A stretch of DNA of 5,242 nt from an uncultured Longilinea sp. (GTDB lineage Bacteria > Chloroflexota > Anaerolineae > Anaerolineales > Anaerolineaceae), in the NCBI GenBank assembly GCA_937863945.1, contig CALMIB010000069.1:1-5242 (forward strand). Reading direction: 5' to 3'. The position numbers and the translations under genes were made by a program. A model generated the notes under the pieces. It searched no databases, was not told where the DNA came from, and saw nothing but the letters and a program-made list of their open reading frames with translations. Of this stretch, positions 1 through 5,242 are shown in pieces; position 1 is the first letter of the stretch; the number at the start of each line of letters is the position of its first letter.

Positions 1-649
1 TCCTAGATGCCGCTTCGATCAGCGTGCCCAAGCCCTTATCCAACAGCATGCGCGCCGGGAAGAGCACCACCGGAGTTCCTGCCGGCTCGGGTTGCGGCAG
101 AAACCGTTCCACATCCACCCCCACCCCCTGGACCACGCTGGTTTTTTCTTCCGAAATCAGACCCATCTCGATAAACTGCTGCTGGTCGTGCGGGTTTTCA
201 AAAATCACGGCCAGGTTGCGGTGCGAAAACGCCAGCCGGTAAAACGGCAGCACAACCTGGCGCAGCGCCGCGCCTTTCCTGCTCTGATTAAGGAACACAT
301 AACCCAACCCGGTGACCGAATTGACCAGCGCCGGCACGTTGGCCAGACGCGCCGCCAGCGACCCATACAGCACCGGCTTGATGGTGAAGTGATGTACCAG
401 GTCGGGCTTTTCCCGCCGGTAAACCGCCGCCAGCCTGCGCACAGCATCATATTCACCCAGCGGCTCGGTTGTCTTGCGGCCCACGTTCCATTCAATCCAA
501 CGAAATCCATCCTTGCGAATATCGCTGACGAATTTCCCATCCGGCGAAACCAGCATCACCTCGGTCCCGGCGGCGCGCAGCCAGCGTGCCAGCGAGAGCC
601 GAAAATTGTACAGGTACCAGTCCGTATTGGCAACCAGAATGATCTTCAT
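1..649 (-). CDS. GT-B family 4 glycosyltransferase, CapM-like (partial, C-terminus beyond window)
   Basis: Probable cytoplasmic or membrane-associated glycosyltransferase that transfers a sugar from a nucleotide-sugar donor to a lipid-linked glycan; donor and acceptor cannot be read from the sequence. The 216 visible residues cover the N-terminal Rossmann half and the start of the C-terminal one. They begin MKIILVANTDWYLYNFR, followed by a strand and loop VMLVSPDG (31-38), PDLVHHFTIKPVLYGSLAARL (82-102), the CapM-like stretch VNSVTGLGYVF (109-119), GVGVDVERF (175-183) and PARMLLDKGLGTLIEAA (198-214), which is the usual start of the donor-binding domain. The donor-site E-x7-E region lies beyond base 1. 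The ATG at 649-647 overlaps the TGA of the upstream glycosyltransferase (ATGA), which suggests translational coupling; a GGAAGG lies about 9 bases before the ATG. The family call is firm from these motifs; CapM-like is less certain. Confidence 0.88.
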   Translation of the reverse strand, partial: MKIILVANTDWYLYNFRLSLARWLRAAGTEVMLVSPDGKFVSDIRKDGFRWIEWNVGRKTTEPLGEYDAVRRLAAVYRREKPDLVHHFTIKPVLYGSLAARLANVPALVNSVTGLGYVFLNQSRKGAALRQVVLPFYRLAFSHRNLAVIFENPHDQQQFIEMGLISEEKTSVVQGVGVDVERFLPQPEPAGTPVVLFPARMLLDKGLGTLIEAASR

Positions 650-1842
650 GCCGCGCCGCCTTCCGACGCCAGGATTTCTTCATACAGCATCTTCAGGCGG
701 GCTTCCATCACCTGCCACGAATAGGTTTGCTCGTAGGCCCGGCGCGCATTCGCGCCCAGTTCGCGGCGCAAATCTGGCCGGTCAGCCAGGCTCCGCAGGG
801 CCGTCTCAAGTGCGTCCACATCACCATACCGCACCAGCAGACCAGCGTTGGCCGCCGCAATCATGCGGTCCATGTTGGTATCACGCGCGACGATGATCGG
901 TTTGCCCAGCATCATCGCCTCAAAGACTTTGTTCGGGCTGGAATAGCGGTGGTTGGGAATGGCCGGATCGTAGGTGGCGAAGAGCACATCCGCGCCCTGG
1001 CTGAGTGCCAGCGCCCGGTCATAGGTTACTCGGCCGTGAAAACGCACATTGGGCATTAGCTCCGCCCGCGCGGTGATTTGGGCTTCATCGCCGCCGAATC
1101 CGGCCAGGTCGTATTGCCAGGCTGGATGGTGGGCAAGCACGTCTAGCATTTCAAACAGGCCGCGTTCCACCTGCAACAGTCCCACATACGCCAGGCGCAA
1201 TTCCCCGGCTGGCGACGGCGTCCAGGCGGCCATCCCCCCTGGACTTATATCTTCAGGGCTGTTGTACACTACGCTCAAGCGGCGCGGTTGCGCGCCGGCA
1301 ATCTGGGCCACGCGGGCATCATCCACCAGAATCAACGCGTCAGCCCGTTGAATGCAGGATAAATCTGTTTTGCGGATGCCCGCCTTGATCCATCCCGGCG
1401 TACGGCGCAGGTGGTCGGCATAAAAATCAAAAATATCGTACACCACCGCGTGCCCCCAACGGCGCTTGCACCACAAGGCCGGCAGGATGGTGTCAAAATC
1501 GCAGGCATGGATCACGTCAAACTCGGCACGATGTTTGGCCAACCAACGGAAAAGGCCCCACTGCCAGCGCAGCAGGTTGGGCAGGTTGACCAGCCCGCTG
1601 CCGTACTCGGCACGAATGGGCATGCGGCAAATTTCAAAGCCCTCGACGGTTTCACGCACGGGCAGTGCGGCAGTGCGGTCCCAGCCCAACGCGGTCACCC
1701 GGTAGCCCGCGCGGTTCAGGGCGCGCGCAATTTTCTCCACCCGCGGGTCAGGCGCGATCGGGTTAGAGCGCAGGATGAGGATACGCGCTTTAGGCGGTTT
1801 GAGTGTAGATGCGGGTTTCGGTGAGTTCATGCCCTCATTCAT
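646..1842 (-). CDS. GT-B family 4 glycosyltransferase (complete, 398 aa)
   Basis: Predicted nucleotide-sugar-dependent glycosyltransferase of surface glycan assembly; specificity unknown. The length (398 residues) is normal for a GT4 enzyme. After a short polar N-terminus (1-18), the first Rossmann domain starts with RILILRSNPIAPDPRVEKIA (20-39), then VIHACDFDTILPA (110-122) and VVYDIFDFYADHLR (133-146). The linker VVYNSPED (191-198) leads into the donor domain: LAYVGLLQVERGLFEML (217-233), VRFHGRVTYDRALAL (266-280), and the donor-binding segment YSSPNKVFEAMMLGKPIIVAR (300-320), with Glu308 as the conserved second glutamate. The first glutamate of the textbook E-x7-E is replaced by an SPNK-type loop, common in this GT4 subgroup. 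The start ATG at 1842 has no clear Shine-Dalgarno sequence; Met5 (1830) is an alternative with a poorly spaced GAGGG. It is the first intact gene of a leftward operon with the next glycosyltransferase. Confidence 0.92.
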   Translation of the reverse strand: MNEGMNSPKPASTLKPPKARILILRSNPIAPDPRVEKIARALNRAGYRVTALGWDRTAALPVRETVEGFEICRMPIRAEYGSGLVNLPNLLRWQWGLFRWLAKHRAEFDVIHACDFDTILPALWCKRRWGHAVVYDIFDFYADHLRRTPGWIKAGIRKTDLSCIQRADALILVDDARVAQIAGAQPRRLSVVYNSPEDISPGGMAAWTPSPAGELRLAYVGLLQVERGLFEMLDVLAHHPAWQYDLAGFGGDEAQITARAELMPNVRFHGRVTYDRALALSQGADVLFATYDPAIPNHRYSSPNKVFEAMMLGKPIIVARDTNMDRMIAAANAGLLVRYGDVDALETALRSLADRPDLRRELGANARRAYEQTYSWQVMEARLKMLYEEILASEGGAA

Positions 1843-1882
1843 GGATCAGATTCTAATGTTGATGGAGAATAGCATCAGCTTT

Positions 1883-1990
1883 TCAAAGTTGCGGCAGTTC
1901 GTTCAAGACGGCTGTCAGCCGATGATGGAACGCCGCAAGCGCCCCGCGCTTCATTGTAAACCGGGATGGCAGTGTTGATATCGAGACCAT
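1883..1990 (-). pseudogene. Decayed N-terminal relic of a family 2 (GT-A) glycosyltransferase
   Basis: Read on the minus strand, three short segments in three different frames line up as the start of a DPM1/GT2-type glycosyltransferase. ATG at 1990 gives MVSIST; after a frame change, AIPVYNEA (1970-1947) is the hallmark first strand and nucleotide-binding loop; after another shift, ALAAFHHRLTAVLNELPQL (1942-1886) matches the following helix, ending at TGA (1885-1883). A single-base indel at the GCGCGGGGCGC run would rejoin the second and third segments. The normal continuation (a DDGS/DxD region and about 200-300 more residues) is absent, because the next same-strand gene begins only 40 bases on. 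It is therefore truncated as well as frameshifted. The family identity rests on motif recognition in about 35 residues; a chance match is possible but unlikely given correct order and spacing. Confidence 0.5.
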
Positions 1991-2086
1991 CTCGCAATAT
2001 CTCATGCGGATATGCTGTCATTGCTGCCGCTCCTCTGTCGACAGCCTGGAGGGTAGAAATCATAGCCGCGTGAACGCTGTGGTTTC

Positions 2087-2116
2087 ATTGTATCCCGACC
2101 CGGCGAATCCGCGCAA
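2087..2116 (-). promoter_or_regulatory. Candidate leftward sigma70-type promoter
   Basis: On the minus strand TTGCGC (2116-2111, three of six to TTGACA) lies 18 bases before TACAAT (2092-2087, five of six to TATAAT). It would transcribe through the relic glycosyltransferase into the intact glycosyltransferase operon with a leader of roughly 240 bases. A closer -10-like TAGAAT (1855-1850) exists but has only a weak -35 (CTGATG, 1878-1873). Both are weak predictions. Confidence 0.25.
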
Positions 2117-2146
2117 CCCACCGCTGGATTTGTTGGCGGCTGCCTA

Positions 2147-2155
2147 TGGTATAAT
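2147..2155 (+). promoter_or_regulatory. Extended -10 promoter for the wzm-wzt operon
   Basis: TGGTATAAT at 2147-2155 is a perfect extended -10 element (TG-n-TATAAT). No good -35 is seen at 17 bases; the nearest candidates are TTTGTT (2129-2134, 15-base spacer) and CTGGAT (2124-2129, 20-base spacer), which fits an extended -10 promoter that depends little on a -35. Transcription would start near 2161-2163, giving a leader of about 30 bases to the ATG at 2192, with an AAGG at 2175-2178. Confidence 0.6.
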
Positions 2156-2191
2156 CCCCAAAGGTCATTGTCACAAGGTATTATCTTCCAG

Positions 2192-3028
2192 ATGAAAAGA
2201 CGTCTGCCTTTTTCCGTAAAGGATCTTATTAATTTACCTGGCATGCTCGCTTACCTTTACCGCCAGCGGGAATTAATCAGAACAATTACATGGAAAGATT
2301 TCAAAGCCCGCTACCGCGGCTCTTTCATGGGATTTTTCTGGGCAATTTTCCAGCCGCTGCTAATGATGGCGATTTATACGCTGGTCTTTTCCACTTTCCT
2401 GAGCGTCCGTTTCGGCAACAGCGATTCTCCGCTCACCTTTTCGGTGTTCCTGTTGTGCGGTCTGTTACCCTGGACCGTGTTTTCTGAAAGCCTCTCCACC
2501 GCGGCGACGATCATCCGCGGAAATTCCAACCTGGTCAAACGGGTTGTCTTCCCCCTGGAGGTCTTGCCTTTCAGCTCCGTTCTGACCAGCATCATCCAGC
2601 AGACTATCGGCTTTGCCCTACTGCTGCCCCTGGCGTTCCTGGTCAACAAAGGCTTCTATTGGACGCTGCTTTACATTCCCGTCATCATGATCCTACAAAT
2701 CCTATTCTCCACGGGGGTTGCCTGGTTTTGGGCCAGCCTGTGCGTGTACATCCCGGATCTGAGGCAACTCACCGGGCTCATTTTGTCGGCAATGATGTTC
2801 TTGACGCCGCTGTTTTATCCCAAGGATGCCATCCCAGAAAAAATTGCCTGGATCAGTGACATCAACCCAATGGCCTATCTCATCGAAATGTACCGGAAAG
2901 CATTTTTAACAGGCGAGGTCATCGCCTGGCGGGAGTTTGCCATCCTCGGCGCGATTTCTCTGGGGCTGTTCATGGCCGGGTTCTTCTGGTTCAATCGGAC
3001 GAAGAAAGGTTTTGCAGACGTATTATGA
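2192..3028 (+). CDS. wzm: ABC-2 type polysaccharide export permease (Wzm/TagG family)
   Basis: Inner-membrane subunit of an ABC transporter that moves an undecaprenyl-linked polysaccharide out of the cytoplasm; two copies would form the channel. The 278 residues match the usual family length. An amphipathic N-terminal helix (about 12-33) is followed by the conserved WKDFKARYRGSFMGFFWAIFQPL (34-56), then six predicted membrane segments at about 47-70, 82-103, 128-151, 156-184, 191-208 and 247-267. Other family marks are NLVKRVVFPLEVLPF (113-127), VYIPDLRQL (185-193), TPLFYP (205-210) and the basic C-terminal tail ending in GFADVL. The ATG at 2192 is chosen because it fits the promoter and an AAGG about 13 bases upstream; an in-frame TTG at 2168 would add eight residues but lies only about six bases from the expected transcription start. 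The stop overlaps the next ATG (ATGA), so the gene is coupled to its ATPase. The symbol is by family analogy; TagG-like is the alternative name. Confidence 0.93.
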   Translation: MKRRLPFSVKDLINLPGMLAYLYRQRELIRTITWKDFKARYRGSFMGFFWAIFQPLLMMAIYTLVFSTFLSVRFGNSDSPLTFSVFLLCGLLPWTVFSESLSTAATIIRGNSNLVKRVVFPLEVLPFSSVLTSIIQQTIGFALLLPLAFLVNKGFYWTLLYIPVIMILQILFSTGVAWFWASLCVYIPDLRQLTGLILSAMMFLTPLFYPKDAIPEKIAWISDINPMAYLIEMYRKAFLTGEVIAWREFAILGAISLGLFMAGFFWFNRTKKGFADVL

Positions 3029-4323
3029 CTGACATCGCGATTTCAGTCGAACATCTCAGCAAAATGTACCTGCTGTACAATCGTCCGGTTGACCGCCTGA
3101 AACAGAGCCTTTTCGGACCGTTTGGCAAAAATTTCGCGCGCATCTTCTGGGCGCTGCGCGACGTCTCCTTCAGTGTGGAAAAAGGCCAGGCCATTGGCAT
3201 CATCGGCCGCAATGGCAGCGGGAAAAGCACCCTGTTGCAGATCCTGGCCGGCACGCTGGCGCTCACCGAGGGCGAGTATCAAGTCAACGGGCGGGTTGCA
3301 GCCCTGCTCGAACTGGGCGCGGGATTCAACCCGGACTTCACCGGACGTGAAAATATCTTTCTCAACGGCGCGACCCTGGGCATCCCCGAAAAAGAGATGC
3401 GCAAAATGGAAAGCGCGATCATCGATTTTGCCCAGATCGGCGACTTCATCGACCAGCCGGTGAAAATTTATTCCTCCGGCATGTTCGTGCGGCTGGCGTT
3501 TGCGATTGCCACCTGCATCGAACCCGAAATCCTGATTGTCGACGAAGCACTGGCGGTGGGCGACGCAGGCTTTGTGATCAAATGCATGAACCGCATGCGT
3601 GAAATGCGCGAACGCGGCACCACCATTGTACTGGTCACGCACGACGTGCAAACTGTGCGCAGCTTTTGCGATAGCGTCCTTTGGTTGCACGAAGGAAAAA
3701 TCCGGGGGTACGGATCACCAGCAGATATTACTGCCCGATACTTGCAGTTCTTATTTGAGGAACAAAACAGTCAAATTGTCGTAGTAAATGAACAAACGCT
3801 AAACACTCCTTCCAATTCAAAAACCACAATAAATGCAGGGGAAAAATCATTATTATTGGCGAATCGTCCAGATTTGACCCGTTGGGGTAGCGGAGAAATT
3901 CAAATTCAGGCATTCCAATTGGATAATGGTTTGCAGACCGGTTCGTACCTGTTTGAGTACGGCCAACAACTCAAACTCACCATTCAGGCTAAAGCTGCTG
4001 TGGATGTATCATCACCTTTTATCGGATTCGGCTTTTCCTTTCGAAACACAAAAGGGCTGGATATAATTACTTTTACAACATTCGAAGATAATATCCATTT
4101 CCAAGGACTGCAAGCTGGTCAGACTATCACATTAAACTTTGAGACGAAGAATATTCTTGCGCCTGGAAGCTATGCCCTTGTGCTCAATATTGAAAAAAGG
4201 CTAAACAATAAACCCCAGTACCTGGATTTTATCGAAAATGCAATATTGTTTACGGTTGTATCTGAAAAACACATATTTTCACTTGTTTTACCGGATATTG
4301 ACCATGACATTCAGGTTCTTTAA
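3025..4323 (+). CDS. wzt: Polysaccharide ABC transporter ATP-binding protein with C-terminal glycan-recognition domain (Wzt)
   Basis: Cytoplasmic ATPase that powers the adjacent Wzm permease, with a fused substrate-recognition module. Residues 1-245 are the nucleotide-binding domain: Walker A GRNGSGKST (61-69), the TagH/Wzt-type LLELGAGFNPDFTGRENIF loop (94-112), signature YSSGM (149-153), Walker B ILIVDEALAVGD (169-180, catalytic Glu174) and switch His206. After a polar linker (about 246-284), residues 285-432 form a beta-rich domain resembling Wzt_C (RWGSGEIQI, FEYGQQLKLTI, FIGFGFSFRN, GSYALVLNIE). This domain type is known in E. coli O8/O9a-like systems, where it binds the modified chain end before export. 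The 432-residue length fits a Wzt with this extension; ATPases lacking it end near 250-260. The start overlaps the permease stop (ATGA). Hand-counted GC falls from 52% (3661-3720) to 38% (3721-3780) and stays low, so the recognition half differs in base composition from the ATPase half. The exact glycan is unknown. Confidence 0.94.
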   Translation: MTDIAISVEHLSKMYLLYNRPVDRLKQSLFGPFGKNFARIFWALRDVSFSVEKGQAIGIIGRNGSGKSTLLQILAGTLALTEGEYQVNGRVAALLELGAGFNPDFTGRENIFLNGATLGIPEKEMRKMESAIIDFAQIGDFIDQPVKIYSSGMFVRLAFAIATCIEPEILIVDEALAVGDAGFVIKCMNRMREMRERGTTIVLVTHDVQTVRSFCDSVLWLHEGKIRGYGSPADITARYLQFLFEEQNSQIVVVNEQTLNTPSNSKTTINAGEKSLLLANRPDLTRWGSGEIQIQAFQLDNGLQTGSYLFEYGQQLKLTIQAKAAVDVSSPFIGFGFSFRNTKGLDIITFTTFEDNIHFQGLQAGQTITLNFETKNILAPGSYALVLNIEKRLNNKPQYLDFIENAILFTVVSEKHIFSLVLPDIDHDIQVL

Positions 4324-4341
4324 CAACGCATACGGATCGAT

Positions 4342-5242
4342 ATGACCAATCACGAAGTTGAACGAGAAAAATGGGATGAAATCTATGCATCCTCAGAGGT
4401 GTCGCAAGAAGAGGATGCGATGAAGATTTTCAACCGTGAGTTTGTCACGGAGATTTCCAAGTTACTTCCCCAGGGTGGACGCACACTTGAAGTTGGTAGT
4501 GGAGGTGGTTGGCAAAGCCTTGCATTAGCCCGCACAAAGAAATTTCAAACCACCCTGTTGGATTTTTCCCAGGAAGCCTTAAAGTATTCAAGAGAAATTT
4601 TCGACCGTGAAAACCTGACAGCCTCATTTTTGCACAAAAATGCTTTCGATCACGGCTCTCCAGAATATGATCTTGTATTCAATGCTGGCGTTTTGGAGCA
4701 TTACACCTTTGAAGAGCAAGTCAGCATGCTCAAAGCCATGGCTTCTTACAGCAAAAAATTTGTCATGGTATTGGTCCCAAATTCTGCCTGCTTTTGGTAT
4801 TGGATTTGGAGAACTCAGATCACGCATGAGGGTGGTTGGAAGTATGGGATTGAAAACCCCCTTTCAGATTTGTCCAAGCAATTCGAAGCAGCAGGGATTC
4901 ATTTTCTTGGAGTCCGTTACTTTGGAAAAGACTGGACAGAAACCTTCATTTCCAATTTGCATGGCATCGATGAGGATTTTAAGAAACTCATACTGGATGT
5001 ACACCGTTCAGATCTTTTTTCAACACGAGAGAATTCATATTTATTGGCAGGTCTGGGAGTCGTTGAGCAACATCAGATTACAACAATTGACCAATGGTTG
5101 CCACTTAGCGAATCTTCGGTTGCGGAAGAAGGCGCACTTCGGGCCAGGGTAGTTGAATTATCAGCTCAGATGAATAATCTTGAAAAAGAATCTAGGCTGA
5201 AAACCGATATTCTTCAGAATAAAGAAAGTTTGATTACCAATC
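4342..5242 (+). CDS. Class I SAM-dependent methyltransferase with C-terminal probable coiled coil (partial, open at right edge)
   Basis: The frame stays open from ATG 4342 to the window end (300 residues plus one base). A class I methyltransferase fold is visible: motif I LEVGSGGGWQSLALA (49-63), an acidic residue at the end of strand beta2 in TLLDFSQEALKYSRE (71-85, Asp74), and YDLVFNAGVLEHY (109-121), the post-motif region typical of Methyltransf_11/25-like enzymes. Residues 166-250 contain an enzyme-specific region (WKYGIENPLSDLSKQFEAAG, YFGKDWTETFI). From about 257 the chain becomes charged and helical (ALRARVVELSAQMNNLEKESRL, 265-286) with heptad-like spacing, suggesting a coiled coil that leads to a further domain or tail beyond the edge. 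GGA at 4334-4336, five bases before the ATG, is a weak ribosome site. The gene follows wzt by 18 bases and shares its low GC. It may methylate the glycan or a precursor sugar; the substrate is inferred from context only. A methyltransferase-glycosyltransferase fusion is an alternative reading. Confidence 0.87.
   Translation, partial: MTNHEVEREKWDEIYASSEVSQEEDAMKIFNREFVTEISKLLPQGGRTLEVGSGGGWQSLALARTKKFQTTLLDFSQEALKYSREIFDRENLTASFLHKNAFDHGSPEYDLVFNAGVLEHYTFEEQVSMLKAMASYSKKFVMVLVPNSACFWYWIWRTQITHEGGWKYGIENPLSDLSKQFEAAGIHFLGVRYFGKDWTETFISNLHGIDEDFKKLILDVHRSDLFSTRENSYLLAGLGVVEQHQITTIDQWLPLSESSVAEEGALRARVVELSAQMNNLEKESRLKTDILQNKESLITN

Larger units (their letters stand above)
1843..2191. other. Divergent intergenic region between the glycosyltransferase operon and the ABC-export operon
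   Basis: This 349-base region has no intact gene. It holds the decayed family-2 glycosyltransferase N-terminus (1883-1990, minus), an extended -10 promoter toward the transporter (2147-2155), and a possible promoter toward the glycosyltransferases (2087-2116). Two small inverted repeats are visible: AAGCGC-ccc-GCGCTT (1937-1951) and GATATCGAGA-cca-TCTCGcaATATC (1977-2001). Neither is followed by a T-run, so neither looks like a terminator. No tRNA, CRISPR or insertion-sequence end was seen. Confidence 0.7.

Noticed and set aside
92..724. Plus-strand open frame of 210 codons opposite the glycosyltransferases
   Set aside because: It is an antisense shadow: the minus strand encodes clear GT4 motifs here, and the plus-strand translation has none.
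900..945. Loss of the first glutamate of the E-x7-E motif in the 398-residue glycosyltransferase, suggesting inactivity
   Set aside because: The SPNK-F-E-AM variant is common in this GT4 subgroup, and the rest of the donor-binding segment is intact.
1909..1921. Near-perfect palindrome CGGCTG-t-CAGCCG as a possible operator
   Set aside because: It falls inside the helix-coding part of the GT2 relic, where it simply encodes RLTA; there is no second copy and no link to a regulator.
1937..1951. Hairpin AAGCGC-ccc-GCGCTT as a possible terminator
   Set aside because: The stem is only six base pairs, no T-run follows on either strand, and it lies within the relic coding sequence.
1875..2063. A 62-codon minus-strand open frame beginning ATG 2063 and containing INTAIPVYNEARGA
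   Set aside because: It is not a plausible intact gene. Its GT2-like residues continue in a different frame, so it is better described as part of the decayed glycosyltransferase relic.
3289..3360. Wzt has a glutamate-containing LLELGAG loop instead of a clear Q-loop glutamine, suggesting an impaired ATPase
   Set aside because: This loop is typical of the Wzt/TagH subfamily; Walker A, Walker B with Glu174, signature and switch His206 are all present.
3043..3690. Long minus-strand open frame (215 codons) opposite the wzt ATPase domain
   Set aside because: It is an antisense shadow of a GC-rich, strongly conserved coding region, with no recognisable protein features.
4640..5152. Plus-strand open frame of 170 codons in the methyltransferase region
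   Set aside because: It is an out-of-frame shadow. The true frame from 4342 shows methyltransferase motifs and remains open to the window edge.

Overview
The window holds part of a cell-surface polysaccharide (O-antigen-like or capsule-like) biosynthesis and export locus from a bacterium. The left two thirds are moderately GC-rich; hand counts of 60-base rows give about 58-60% GC in the ABC-ATPase core. Everything right of about 3720 is clearly poorer in GC, about 33-42% in the rows counted. The source cannot be fixed from sequence alone. The style of the glycosyltransferases and of the Wzm/Wzt pair would fit an environmental bacterium such as a Chloroflexota/Anaerolineae member, but this is a low-confidence guess.

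Left part, minus strand (1-1842): two GT-B fold, family-4-type glycosyltransferases sit head to tail with an ATGA stop/start overlap. The upstream one (646-1842) is complete. The downstream one (1-649) is CapM-like and loses its C-terminal half at the window edge.

Centre (1843-2191): a 349-base divergent intergenic region. It contains a short, frameshifted relic of a family-2 glycosyltransferase N-terminus on the minus strand (1883-1990). It also contains a consensus extended -10 promoter (2147-2155) pointing right, and a weaker candidate promoter pointing left.

Right part, plus strand (2192-5242): an ABC-2 polysaccharide-export permease (Wzm type) overlaps by ATGA with its ATPase (Wzt type). 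The ATPase carries a C-terminal Wzt_C-like carbohydrate-recognition domain. Eighteen bases later comes a class I SAM-dependent methyltransferase, which is open at the right edge and is turning into a probable coiled coil there.

Working model: the glycosyltransferases build an undecaprenyl-linked glycan in the cytoplasm, the methyltransferase may modify or cap it, the Wzt C-terminal domain recognises the finished (possibly capped) chain, and the Wzm/Wzt transporter exports it. The most notable observations are the abrupt base-composition change inside the wzt gene, exactly where the ATPase ends and the recognition module begins; the pairing of that module with a methyltransferase plus coiled coil (reminiscent in logic of WbdD chain terminators); and the relic glycosyltransferase between the two divergent operons.
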